DNA of 64,000 nucleotides, taken from contig NGZR01000004.1 in NCBI GenBank assembly GCA_002197995.1, positions 2,852,001 to 2,916,000 on the forward strand. The letters are read 5' to 3'. The position numbers and the translations under genes were made by a program. Within the stretch, counting starts at the first letter, position 1; each line of letters starts with the position of its first letter. A model generated the notes under the pieces. That model worked only from the letters and a program-made list of their open reading frames with translations, made no database searches and was not told where the DNA came from. This DNA comes from Gaeumannomyces sp. JS-464. Taxonomy: Eukaryota > Ascomycota > Sordariomycetes > Magnaporthales > Magnaporthaceae. Below, piece by piece: positions 1 to 11,272 of the stretch.

Positions 1-2482
1 CATTGGCCCAGCTGGTCAGCGTGGCCTCCGCAAACACGCTCCGTTTGTTGCGCCGCCTGGCATTATTAGCCTGGCCTCATGCCTGGACCATGCCTGCATG
101 TATCGTGCCAATGAATGCGTGAACGAGTTTGTCGTGGACGCAGACGCGCACACATCACCCTTGTCAGAAATGGAAGCTTCGAAATGGCCTTCGGCGCATA
201 ATTCGGGAGGGGCCCAATACGACGGAAGATCTCTTTGCGGAGAGACCTCCGTGATCCTCGCCTTGTTTTCCTGATCCGTGCGCATTTCAATTCGGTCCCT
301 TTCTCTGTTTTTTTTTTTTTTTTTTTTTTTTGTTCTACTGCTGTTTTTGTCCAAGTCGGCACATCTTCTCTCATTTGCTGCCTGCCGCCGTCTCGTGATG
401 TATTTTCCCTTCACCTGCGCTGGACAAACAGAGAAATGATGTGCCGTTTCCGCCCGTGCGTTTAGAATAAGGCCGGCTTGCAACCGAGTGCGACATTGGA
501 GGAGACGGCAGCGTTGCATTCACCATACGCAATATCACATTCCAGCCTGGACTGCCTTCCTGCAGGCTGGGAGTTGTCAATGTGTTTCCTGTCTAAGACG
601 CGCTGCCGTGCTCTCCCGTTAGTGGCGGTGGGGACGACATTTGGTTTTCGGAGCTTAGGCCCAGGAGTTTGGCCACAGACGGACGGCGGCCAAACATTGC
701 TCGCAAACCGTCGAGCGTTTCAAGAAGTTGATAGCTGCCGCCACGAGGCCAGGAAGGGAAGCAAAACGTGACGGTTGATGGACAGCAGGGACGGCCGAAA
801 GCCTCATTAGCCGCCGTGGGTTGTCAGCAGTCGAGTGCAAAGAGCACCCGCCCACGACGCCGTGCTCGAGGAACGGCCGCCACCTGGCCAATCAGGGATG
901 ACCTTGCCAGACAAACTCGTGGCTGCAGACGGTGGTGCCGGTATTCGGCTCTTCTCCAACCTGAGCTTGTCACTTGGGGAGCGTGTTTTGACCTTGTGGT
1001 TCTGGCCATGGCCGGTGCGTGCGTTGATCACCTGCGTGGCCGTGAGTACCTATTGCGCGCGCGCCCAGCGTTGCAGCCCGATTCGAAAGCCCAAAAGGAG
1101 GGAGATAAGCAAGTGGAGCTTGCCGGCACGGAGAGGCGCTAGAGCGCGATCTTCAATGCCTCAAGCCCTTTGGGCTTCAATACACCATTACGCACATGTT
1201 CGCGTCCCCGCAACTGCCGAGAAGAGCTATGGCCAAAGAACGATCTCCCAAAAAGCTGTCCCCTTTGAGCGGGTCGGCCATTCCGCTCTAGGAGGGCCAA
1301 GCCTGCCTCAGAACGATAGCGAGTCCCATATGTATTGTAGGCATTTCAGAGGCCAGGCCAGCCTCGCCAGCCCGCCGCGGGAACGCCGTGGTCCGTCCGC
1401 AGTCTTGGTGCTGATGGCGGACCCATTGCCCGGGCGGCGTCAAAGACTGGCCGAAGGAGGCCCAGATTGCAATCTGCCGACCGCCTACCTGGTAGCCCTG
1501 GCATGACAGCTTTTCCATCCTCAATCCCCATATTTTTTTTCACGGCGGTAGCTATTCCCTGTTTTGGGCTAGCCCGTTCACCGAGATGCAACCCGGTTTG
1601 AGGCTCCTTTTACCCACCTGCTCCTCCCTTGCCCGCGGCCCTCATCGTCGTTGGCCGGCCGAGAACTTGGTCGCAGGAGTCAAGACTCAAGAAGTTGCTC
1701 CACTGCACCGCCTCCCGGATCACGTCCCGGTGGCAGCCCGGTGGAGCTGTGGTTGTTGGGCGATTGGTTCGAGCGTCGACCGCAAAATGATCTTTGTTTC
1801 GATAGCACGGAGCATTCACGAAAAGAAAGGAAGGACGACTCCACGGGTATGGGGCCGCCGTCGGATTCTCTCCGGCACTGAGGCAACAGCACGCAAGCCG
1901 CTAATGACCCCAACATGAATTCTAACGCAACCCGCAGCATAACGGCCAATATCTCGCGCATGGACACCAAAGTATGGTCGAAACGTGTCTCGCGACGTCC
2001 CTCATACATGCACGTGGTGCTATATATATCACTTAGTCTTACACGTCCCTCCATACTCGTCAAAACACAAAGCATGCTGTTTGGTCGCCGGCTGTAAAGG
2101 AACGGCCTGAGCTTCCCCCACATGTATGTAGGCACGACCCACAGACACCTCTCGGTCAGCGAACTGCAAGTCAAAGTGAGCGCTCCCTATTGCCCGAGGC
2201 GGGGGGCTCCCGCGACGATCCGACGTCAAGGGATCCCTGACGGATGCTTATGTGTCCAGGTGCATGGGACCGGACCACCCAATCGGCGCGGCCGGCACGT
2301 GAGTGGGAATAGATTCCAAATGACTCTGAGCCAGGTGGCGAAGGAATACCCATCGTAGAGGCCTCCCATTCTAAACGCGGGCCGATTCTACCTGGTCTGC
2401 GACGGATGATGACACGCGTTGGAAGAAGATTAAGAGATAATCACGTTGTAGGAAGCTCATCCTCCATGTGGACCCTGCCAAA
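1..2482. other. Gene-poor left edge, nothing supportable
   Basis: Open frames on both strands are short, overlap each other and match no family I recognise. They are rich in Arg, Pro and Ser, as expected from reading GC-rich non-coding DNA. A poly-T tract lies at about 308-331. Part of the right end is probably the 3' UTR and terminator region of the ABD1 gene, which is transcribed leftward into it. Confidence 0.5.
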
Positions 2483-3937
2483 CTAGACCTTGTAGAAGCA
2501 GAAACCGACGTAGAAGTTGGCAGCCTCCAACTCTTCGTCGGTGACCAGCAGCTCGCCATTCTGCCTGCTCCTCACTCCCATCCGCTCGCTAAGCGGCCCG
2601 AGAATGCGATCGTCCTTCTCGGCCTCCCATATGTCCCGGAAACACTTGTGGTACTGCAGCTCCAGGTTGTAGTCCTCGGCCAGGGCACGGAACGCCTCCC
2701 AGGGGACCACGTACTCGGGCACCTCCTCAACGGCCTCGTGCAGGAAGAAGTTGTATTTCCACCCGAAGGGCGGCCGGAAGATGCCGTCCTCGGGCGTCTT
2801 CCCCGGGAACCTAACTCGGTAGATGTCGTTGCCCCACTCGGCAAACCCGGCCGTCTCGCCCTCCTCGAGCTCGCCATCCTCCGCCTCCTCGGACTCGGCG
2901 GCCGGTTTGTCTGCGTCTTCCTCGCCTGAGGCCTTGGCATCGGCCTTTTTCTTGAGGCGCTCGTTATGCTCGCACACCTTCTTCGTGATGACATCTGAGT
3001 TGGGGATGCAGCCGAGGAAGCGGCCGCCCTTCTTCAGCGAGCTCGCCACGTTCTTCAGCATGTTGCGCGCCTTTTGCTCGAAGGCGTAGTGCATGCAGAA
3101 CATCATGCTAACGATGTCGAAGCCCCGCTCGCGGTTGTGACCCGACGCGTCGTAGCCGACCTGGCGCACGACTTCGATGTCACCGATGCTCTCGCCGAAG
3201 CAGTCCTTGACGTGAAACCGGGCGTCAAAGATTCGCGGAGGGGGTCTCCTATGTCCACCGCGCCCGCCTCTGCCCCCACGTCCTCCCCGGCTGCTCATTT
3301 CGCGATACCGGTCCCTGGCCTGCTCGATACTGACGTCGGCAGGGTCCAGACCCACGTACAAGTCGACGGGTTGCGGGGCCTGCTGCCACTTTCCAAGGTC
3401 GCCGCCTTTTCCGCAACCAATGTCGAGGACCAGCAGGCTGGAGCCGCCGCCGCCGCCGGGCTGGAAGTCTTCGTCGGGGGAGAACTTCTGGATGATGCAA
3501 CTCTTGATCCAGTTGTTGAACGAACGGAGGCCCTTGATGCGGCTGTCAGTCTTGCGCCATTCTCGGCCGCGCTCGGGGACGGCGTTGTAATGCGAGCGAA
3601 CGACGTCGTTGATGCGATTGCGCTGCTCCTCGGCGGCGGCCTGCTCTTGGGCGGCGCGCTCTCGTTCAAGGGCGCGCTGCCGGATCGCCTCGCGCTCGGC
3701 GTCCGTGATGCGAGCGCGCTGGCCCGGTCGCTTTGGCTTGCGCGCGGCCGACGCATCGCCGCCGGGCGAGTTGGACCGGTGTCGCTTTTTGGCCGGCTCT
3801 AGGGATTTGGCGTCGTAGGGCACCGGCAGCTCTTCGTTATTCCTGGACGGCGACTCCGGTCGCTTGCGCTTGCTGGCGCCATCGAACTCGTTGGAGTCGC
3901 GTCGAGAGCGGCCTTCTCCGCCGTCTCCGCCTGCCAT
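2483..3937 (-). CDS. ABD1: mRNA cap guanine-N7 methyltransferase
   Basis: Nuclear enzyme that transfers a methyl group from S-adenosylmethionine to N7 of the cap guanine on nascent mRNA. It is a single uninterrupted 484-residue frame starting at the ATG at 3937. Residues 1-110 are a low-complexity, charged N-terminus with Lys/Arg clusters, common in fungal Abd1. The methyltransferase core follows: a conserved RIKGLRSFNNWIK block at about 133-145, the SAM-binding motif LDIGCGKGGDL at about 171-181, an acidic GLDPAD strand end at about 196-201, and FCMHYAF further on. The C-terminus ends NFYVGFCFYKV, as in the family. An RGG-rich insertion sits at about 217-229 inside the methyltransferase fold. 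No frame break is needed here, unlike most neighbours. It is divergent from RPN7 across 505 bp. Confidence 0.95.
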   Translation of the reverse strand: MAGGDGGEGRSRRDSNEFDGASKRKRPESPSRNNEELPVPYDAKSLEPAKKRHRSNSPGGDASAARKPKRPGQRARITDAEREAIRQRALERERAAQEQAAAEEQRNRINDVVRSHYNAVPERGREWRKTDSRIKGLRSFNNWIKSCIIQKFSPDEDFQPGGGGGSSLLVLDIGCGKGGDLGKWQQAPQPVDLYVGLDPADVSIEQARDRYREMSSRGGRGGRGGRGGHRRPPPRIFDARFHVKDCFGESIGDIEVVRQVGYDASGHNRERGFDIVSMMFCMHYAFEQKARNMLKNVASSLKKGGRFLGCIPNSDVITKKVCEHNERLKKKADAKASGEEDADKPAAESEEAEDGELEEGETAGFAEWGNDIYRVRFPGKTPEDGIFRPPFGWKYNFFLHEAVEEVPEYVVPWEAFRALAEDYNLELQYHKCFRDIWEAEKDDRILGPLSERMGVRSRQNGELLVTDEELEAANFYVGFCFYKV

Positions 3938-4442
3938 TTTCGGCAGGTCTAGGTTGGCTGAATGAAGAGGTCGAGTAGGTAGGTGGTGGTTTTTTATCTT
4001 GTGTGAGGAAATCGATGGCTACTTAGTAGAAGTAGATGTATTATTTCGGGATAGGATGAGGTAAATAGAGGTAGATTTCTGTCTTTGTAGCTGGTTTGGT
4101 GGTTGTCTTGTTCGTTTTCGGCCTGGCCTGGCCGGCTGAAGACAGAGAACTTTGGACTCTGACCTGAAGCAATTCGAACCAGTCAAGAGTCAGCTCGATT
4201 ATGTAAGGCCCCAAGCTTCTGAGTCGTTGGCCCCTGCGTGCTTTTGTCGGGCCTTGACGCGCGAGCCTCTTGCCGCCTGTTTGCGGGTGGGCCGCCTGGA
4301 GTGCGCATCGACAGGGCCAATCCGAGCTCCAGCCTTCTCACCATCCATTGGACTCCCTCGTTCCGTCACAAGAGGGAGCAAAACCACCACAACCCAAATC
4401 TCGGCCAGCGCTCTCTCCCGCGGCCACACCGACGCAGCAAAA
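3938..4442. promoter_or_regulatory. Shared ABD1/RPN7 intergenic promoter region
   Basis: The 505 bp between the two divergent start codons must carry both 5' UTRs and both promoters. A GTAGGTAGGTGG block lies at about 3976-3987. I see no defined TATA box. Placement is inferred from gene orientation alone. Confidence 0.45.
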
Positions 4443-6114
4443 ATGGGGTCCGATCCGCAGTACGCAAAATGGCCGCTGCTGCCGCTCGCGCAGCACGTCT
4501 TTACCCTCACCAACTCGTACGCCGGCCAGGCCGCTCAGCAGGCGGCGGCCAAGAGCCTGCAGGACGCCATCGCCGAGCACAAGATGGCCCCGCTCTACAG
4601 ACACCTGGCCCACCCCATCGAGGGCATCCTCAACGTCGCCGGCGAGGGCGGCGCCAGCGGGCCCGGCAAGCCGCTGAGCAGGAAATCGAGCGGCGTTGGC
4701 ATGATCTCCACCAGCCGCCCGGCCACGGGGAGCCTGACCCTGCCCTGGGACGAGGGCCTCTATCAGAAGCTCAAGCAGGACAACGATGCCGAGCTGGAGG
4801 GCTTCCAGAAGGAGGAAGACGAGGCCGTCGAGAAGGCCGGCGAGACTGAGATCCAGGCCGCGAGGGGCAAGAGGGCTGATTTCTGGGCCAGGGTTGGCGA
4901 CAAGGTACGGGCAGCATCTGTCTGCAGATGGTTTCTCTTGTCTTTCTCTATCTTTGTTTCCCCTCAAAAACACTCGCTAGTATGGATCCTCGCTTACACG
5001 ACCCCAACCCTACCGTAGGAGAAAGCTATCGCGGCGTACGAGCTCGTGTTCGAGAACACCGGCGTCCTGGGCACCAAGATCGACCTCGTGCTGGCCATAA
5101 TCCGCATGGGGCTCTTCTACGGCGACAAGCAGCTGGTCAAGAAGCAGGTCGAGAGGGCCAAGACGCTGGTCGAGTCGGGCGGCGACTGGGACCGGCGCAA
5201 CCGGCTCAAGGCCTATGAGGGCCTGCACCTACTGACTGTGCGCTCGTACAACCTTGCGGCCCGCTGCTGCTCGACAGTCTCTCGACTTTTACGTCGTACG
5301 AGCTGTGCACCTACAGCAACCTGGTTGTTTACTCAGTCCTTGCTGGTTCTGTCAGCCTTAAGCGTGTTGACTTCAAGTCCAAGGTCGTTGATGCCCCCGA
5401 GATCAAGGCCATCCTTGGCGACGGCGAGGATAAGCTGTTGGCGCTGACGGGTGCCCTGTCTGCTGGCCCGGGCGCCGACGCCGAGATGGGCGACCCGTCG
5501 GCCTCGGCCGAGGGTGTTGCGGCCCCGAGCAAGGCGGCCGTCGTCAACCTGACGACCCTGGGCGCCGGGTCTGAGCAGCCCGACGCCGAGACCACGGTCG
5601 ACTTCTCGCCGCTGGCCCAGCTCGTTAGCAGCCTGTACACGGGCAACTACAAGATGTTCTTCCAAGCCCTGGCCCTGGTCGAGGAGCAGTTCCTCACCCA
5701 GGACCGCTACCTGCACGAGCACAAAAACTGGTTTGTTCGCGAGATGCGCCTGCGCGCCTACCAGCAGCTGCTCCAGAGCTACCGCGTCGTCGGTCTCGAG
5801 AGCATGGCCAACGACTTTGGTGTCACTGTCGAGTTCCTGGACCGGTACGTACCATTTCCTGTTCTCCGATGGCCCCGCGTTTTGCTACTCTCCCTGACAC
5901 TTTCTGCCTCTCACAGCGACCTTGCCAAGTTTATCGCCGCTGGCCGAATCCCGTGCACGATTGACAGGGTGACGGCAAGGGCATAATCGAGACCAACCGT
6001 CCAGACGACAAGAACAAGCAGTACCAGGATGTTGTGCGGCAGGGCGACCAGCTTATCACCAAGCTGCAGAAGTACGGCCAGGCTGTGAGGTTGAGGGGAA
6101 GCGAGAGGGCGTGA
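4443..6114 (+). CDS. RPN7: 26S proteasome lid subunit Rpn7 (three exons, two frame breaks)
   Basis: Structural subunit of the 19S regulatory particle lid, a PCI-domain protein in the deubiquitination module of the proteasome. Exons: 4443-4904, 5019-5844, 5917-6114; introns 4905-5018 and 5845-5916 have GT..AG ends. The N-terminus MGSDPQYAKWPLLPLAQHVF and the Rpn7 block (KIDLVLAIIRMGLFYGDKQL) are typical, and the last exon carries the PCI end (DLAKFIAAGRIPCTIDRV) and a family-like C-terminus GQAVRLRGSERA. Two apparent one-base deletions break the frame: in the CCC run at 5260-5262 (after SYNLAA) and at 5970/5971 (after TIDRV). Reading resumes perfectly in the next frame each time. Since Rpn7 is essential in yeast, I infer sequence error, not a pseudogene. 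Confidence 0.93.
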
Positions 6115-6736
6115 GGCTTTGATGGAACAGGTGCCATGCAAACATAGAACTGTCTGTTCACAGACTCACCGCGCTTACAGAGACACCCTAAGGCTATTTG
6201 TCGTGATAAGCAAAAAAAGAACGTAAAATGCTTTGGATTATGACACATTGAGCCGGCAAGCAAAAGTAGGCCTAGGCCCGCAAGCTCGGAGGAAAGGGCA
6301 GCAGGGCATGCTTGGTATTTTCACGCCTTTGTCGTATAGCCAAGGTCAAACATCGTCCGGGCTGGCCAAATAGACGATACATAGAGTGGGCGGCAGACAC
6401 GGACGGCCGTGTGCAGTTGAGGCCGAGGGAAGCCTGTGGTGTGTACGATATGTACCTACCAGGCCACCCAGGCAGATAAGACATGAAATAATCACGCGAG
6501 ACCCTTTCTCGCTTTGGCTAGGATTTCGCGAGGGATGATCACCGTTGTCTAGGCCTTGTTGCTTGTGATGACCCAAAATTGTATTTTATGTGTATCTAAA
6601 CGCCCATAGGACCTCCACCATCCGCTACGTACCCGGTTATTTCCCAGCCGCTTCATTTCGTCTGTTGAAATGGTGCATGACTAACTTGCAAGAAAATGAC
6701 AAGAAAAAAAAAAAGGAAGCAAAAAGACCAGCTCCA
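6115..6736. other. Convergent RPN7/ALT 3' intergenic region
   Basis: 3' ends of RPN7 and the alanine aminotransferase gene meet here, so it should contain both 3' UTRs. A poly-A tract lies at about 6704-6715, just beyond the aminotransferase stop. No gene is recognised. Confidence 0.5.
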
Positions 6737-8284
6737 TCACCTGTACTTGTCCATAAACTCATTGTGGAACTTGACGATGCCGTCAACCCAGTCGGTGCCG
6801 GGGGCGAGGAAGGTGGTGCGCAGGTGCAGGGTGCCGGGCTTCTGGCCGAAGCCGGAACCAGGGACGACGCAGACGCCCGTGGCCTCGAGCAGGCGCATGC
6901 AGTAGAACTCGTCCGGGGTGCGGCCCTCCTTCTCGGCGGCCTCGGCGGCCTTGGTGGGAACGTGGATGGTGGGGAAGAGGTACATGCTACCCTGGGGGTG
7001 CCGCACTCGACGCCCTCCATGCGCTCAAAGGCCTTGTGCAGGGCGTTGGCGCGCTGCTTGAGCCCCTCGAAGATGCCGTCGTACTCCTTGCGGTAGAGCT
7101 CGTAGCTCGGCTCGCCCTCCTTGGGCGGGTTGACCATGAGCTCGACCAGGCACTGGCCGATGACGGGGGCGCACAGGGTGATGGAGACGAACTTGTTAGA
7201 TCTCGGCCTGCACCTTGGGGTCGAAGCCGACGAGCTCAAAGTAGCCGCCGCGGTGGCCGCACTCGCCCACCATGCCCTTGGACACCGAGTGTAGTGACGC
7301 CAGCTCGACCGAGTCGTACTTGCCCGGGTTCTCCTTTTGCAGCTGCCGCAGCACCCGCTTGAACGAGTGGAACTTGCCCACAAAGACGTTGGTCTGGTAG
7401 ACCTCGTCCGCCATGATGACCAGCTTCTCGGCGCGGGCGAACTCAATGACGCCGCGCACGTCCTCCTCGGACAGAGAGGCGCCGGTGGGGTTGCCGGGGT
7501 TGATGATTACGATGGCGCGCACGTCGACACCCTTGGCCTTGGCCTCATCGTGAGCGGACTTGACGGTGCTGATGGTGGTGCCCCATTCCTTGGACTCGTC
7601 CAAGTAGTAGGGCACGCACTTGGCGTTGAGCACCGACAGCGAGGCCGTGTAAAGAGGGTACTGCGGGATGGGGACGAGGACGCCCGTGTTCTCGTTCTCG
7701 GTGAGAATGTGCAGGAGAGTATTCACGCCCGAAGAAGCGCCCGCTGAGAGGTAGATGTCCGCCTCGTTGGCCGGGAAGCCATCACGCCCTGAGTGCCGCG
7801 TGTTAACAAGCTGGTAGGCTGGTGCATAGATATACAGCAGGGAAAGCAGATGGAGAATAAGATGCATTCCGGGACTCACTCTCGAGGAAGTCGGCAATAC
7901 TCTGGCGGATGGCCGGGACACCATTGCTGGCGCTGTAGGCACCAACGGAACCAGCCTTGCTCAGCAGCCATTTGGCACGGGCGATGACGTCGGACTTGTA
8001 GCCCAGGCTGTTCAGGAGCACGTCTCATGGTTGAGCAGGAGTGGGTTCTCCAGCAGGCTCAGGACCTGGCGGAAGAAGGTGATGGGCTTCTGGTCCAGCT
8101 GCTGGGGGTTGCCGATGTTGGCCGAGATGACCTCCCCGAAGGGCAGGTCGCTCTCGCCCCTGGCGATTCTGGCGCGGTACTCCTCGCTCTTGACAGCGAG
8201 TTCGCCCCTCACGGCGTACTTAGCGTCCTTGATGTGAGGGTTGATGTTGTCATAGTTTAACCTGCGAGCTGAAGTGGAAGACAT
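6737..8284 (-). CDS. ALT1: Alanine aminotransferase (PLP, class I/II), three frame breaks
   Basis: Interconverts alanine + 2-oxoglutarate and pyruvate + glutamate. Start at the ATG at 8284 (MSSTSARRLNYDNINPHIKD, the usual family N-terminus); stop at 6737-6739. One intron, 7789-7879, joins DFLER to RDGFPANEADIYLSAGAS. PLP-fold landmarks are present: GNPTGASLSEED, ADEVYQTNVF and the Schiff-base lysine region SVSKGMVGECGHRGGY. The C-terminal domain ends FHNEFMDKYR. Three single-base breaks interrupt it: a missing base near 8021-8025 (LLLNHE / DVLLNSLG), an extra T at 7196-7197, and a missing G in the run 6994-6998. All exons otherwise read as a normal enzyme, so I infer sequence error. An open Arg-rich frame extends upstream of 8284 to beyond 8470 and resembles a mitochondrial presequence, but has no ATG. 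Confidence 0.93.
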
Positions 8285-10369
8285 TGTTCTGGACGGGGAG
8301 CTGCTCCCAAGCTGCTGGCGTCGATATCCAAAGTGCACAGGAGCCCGAGTCTGCCCGAGAGAAGCAAAGTTGCGGCGTTGGTTTGGTGGGTAGAGGCTGT
8401 GACGGCAGTGACTGCGGGCGGTGGGGTACAAAGCGAAGCTGCTGCCAAATATTTTTTTTTGTTTAGAAGACAGCAACTGATGTTGGACGACGGCACACCG
8501 CGCTCTGTGTTATACGAGAGAGAGGAGAAGTGATGGGGCAGAATTAGGAGATACGGGCAAGGCAAAAAAGCGGTCCAACGAAAGCTTTTTCTAATAGGAC
8601 CACTGCTGAGGCAATTACTACCATGGGAGGCATTTGTGTTAAAGCCCTCTCTGGGGCGCCGCCAGCCAACTGGAGCTTGCAGCGGTGAAAAAAAAAAGAA
8701 ACAGAAGGGAAAACTGAGACAGCCCGTGAATCGCAGCCAACGGTCCACCCCCTGGAGACCTGCACAGAGGGTCCATAGAGGTCCAATGCCTTTCCAGAAA
8801 AACTGAAGCAAAACGGATAAGAGATCTGGCTCGTCATGGGATGGCACACGCAGACTGCAGGCAGCCGGGGATGGTGGTGCAGGGCAAGGAGACAAACAGA
8901 CACGGGGGAGAAAGGAAAATCAGCGCATGTCTCTTTTGTCAATCGTCTGATGCTCGTCGGACAACCCTAGGGCGAACCGCCATGGGAGCGTGTGCCTGAC
9001 GACGTGACCATCACAGCGCGTTTCCCGACGGATGTGGCCAGGCAGGCTTCACCTGAGGTCCCTCATCTTCCTCCAGTCCAGGAAAGGAGGCCACGAGACA
9101 GCACAGTCTGGGAACCGTTCAGGTGTTGACTCAGACGGAGACAGGCCGGGCCAACCCGAGGCGAAGGGGCCAGCCGACATGTGCTGCCACCCGTCGGCAG
9201 GGCGTATGTACACATTATAGTAGGATAATAATAATACCAAGGAAATGGATGTATCCATTACGAAACTGCCTATAGCGGTGGGCAGCCGGCAGGGCTCTAT
9301 CTGAACCCCCGTGGACGACGGCCGAAACCGGGAGGAATAGAGTGGCTGGCTTCCGCCAGGTCTGGCTGACGCAGACGGGGGAAGGGAATATGGACGGCGT
9401 GGTGTGTGCATTTTGTGGAGTGACATTCGTCCAGGGGATGGATGGAATGGCGTGGGCTGGCGCGGGAATTCTGACAGCCACACACCTCTTGGACTTTCCC
9501 GATGTGATGCGCACTGCAAGATGGGCCGGGAATAGCCACGATAGGGTGTGGTAAAAGCCGCACAGGGCGCGGACGCGATGCGTAGCGCAGGGAATTGGAT
9601 TTGTGATGGTTTTGTAGCGTGGGCAGGCAAGTGCTTTGGTTGGTGTTTGAGTCGGGCAAAGACGACGATGGAACTAGTGATTTTACCTAAACTGCAGCTC
9701 AAGTTGCTGTGGCGCAGGGGAAACATGCTGAATGCTCCAGTCCACCACCGAGCCTGGCCCAACCCGACACGGGGGCTTCTTGAGACGACCACCATCGTGG
9801 TTCGCTGCTGGCCAACGGCCGTTGTCGCAACAAGCAGTGGTGGATCGGCCGAGATGTGATTGCGATTGCTTGGTTGGTCTTGGTCTCGTCGGCGCGTTGT
9901 CCGAGACCGGGTCTGATAAACTGGACGGGGAGGAAACGAAGCAAACGCGAACAGAGTGGAAGGATACTGTCACAATGGCTGCAAAATAACACGGCGGTCT
10001 CTTGGGATATTCCCTCAAGGAATACGCTTCTGTCGTGCCCGTCGATTTCATTTTAGCCTACACACACGCGCGCCGCACACACACAAGACTTCCTAGCGCA
10101 TTCCTTATCGGCCTCCAACGATGGCTGCGGGTTCGGCGACGGGAAGTGGGATGTGGGTGCGAATTGGGGTGGGCTTCACCGCCTACCAAACGCCTCTGGC
10201 TTTGACCTCAGCTTAGCTGCCCGCCGCCGACCCCCGCCAAACAGCCAGACTCCACCCGACCCCGGCAAGTCCCGTGCCCCTGTAGAAGATTTGGCCGAAG
10301 CCTTGTCGACGCGCAAAAGTACGGCATAACAACCACCTCGAACCGCATGCGCCGCGCACAACAGCTGCC
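8285..10369. other. Divergent intergenic region ALT / bL33m
   Basis: About 2.1 kb between two divergent start codons. It should hold both promoters and 5' UTRs. Homopolymer A/T tracts occur at about 8450-8460 and 8688-8698. Open frames here, including one of 248 codons on the minus strand around 9049-9795, have no recognisable domain or exon structure. I see no further gene. Confidence 0.5.
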
Positions 10370-10691
10370 ATGGCTAAAGAAGGGTACGCCCCGGGAGGGA
10401 GAAGGGCAGGAGGGAGGTGGTTGCCAATTGAGCTAACCTTCAAACCCTCGTGCAGCAAAGTCTCGCATCATCGCGGTGCGCCTGGTCTCGATGGCCATGA
10501 CCGGCTTCTTCTACACAATGGCAAGGCCCGGACAGCGACGCCTATGAGCATGCTCAAATACGACCCCATCGGTACAGACCCTCAACCCGGGCAGAATGTT
10601 CCATGCATTGCGGAACTGCTGCTGACTTTGTGCTCGCCAAATAGTCAGGAGAAAGGTCCTCTTCCTCGAGCAAAAGCGGAAAGGCAAATAA
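10370..10691 (+). CDS. MRPL39: Mitochondrial large-subunit ribosomal protein bL33m (three exons)
   Basis: Small basic protein of the mitochondrial 54S ribosomal subunit, homologous to bacterial L33. Exons: about 10370-10383, 10456-10571 and 10645-10691. Translation gives, in pieces, [39 protein letters not shown] and [14 protein letters not shown] followed by TAA. This matches the L33m pattern of SMA.TG..YT..RPR and the terminal RRKVLFLE block. Introns are GTACGC..CAG and GTACAG..TAG. Two single-base breaks must be assumed: one extra A in 10376-10381 (MAKK expected, MAKE read) and one missing C in the CCC run 10527-10529. At about 55-60 residues in short exons, the gene does not appear as one long open frame. 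Confidence 0.88.
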
Positions 10692-11272
10692 AGTATAGAA
10701 TGCCAACGCAGCACTATATGCGAGCCGACGAATCGCCCATAATCCTCCTGGCCACTCCCTTTAACGGGAACCTCCCGAGGTCACGAGCATCATACAATAC
10801 TTCCATAGGTGTATCACACCAAAGCGCCTCTCTCTCTGCGCCTCCTCATAGAAACCCACCCATCGTCGAGTGCTACCGGAAAAGGTCGCCATGGACGTAG
10901 GCCGGCGTGGATACGCAACCCGCAGTCTGATACTGCGGAATGGGGGTTTTACGTGCCGTCACCATTTCCATATACATCAGGATTGTCATTATTAGAGTGT
11001 ACAACAGATCTCTGAAGTTCTAAAAAGGAAATACCGCCCTCCCAGGCATAGTCTCCCGACAACAGCTACCAAAGAAAAAGATCAAAGCAACTATGTTTGG
11101 AGCAATCCTGCCAGTTCGTGGATATGGCGTCAACTATAGCGAGGAATGTGGCATGGCAATTACTAGGGGCTTCGTGGGCTGCCATAGTGTGGCTTGCCGC
11201 AAGGTGACTAATCTCGACGGTCCCAGTGTCCGCAACAGCAGTGTGTTCGTCCATGCACGGGACTTTTTATCC
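10692..11272. other. Convergent intergenic region
   Basis: Between the 3' end of the bL33m gene and the 3' end of the coiled-coil gene. It probably contains two 3' UTRs. No gene recognised. Confidence 0.5.

Noticed and set aside
835..1506. 223-codon plus-strand frame at the left edge
   Set aside because: No domain, biased GC-driven composition, overlapping frames on both strands and no exon structure.
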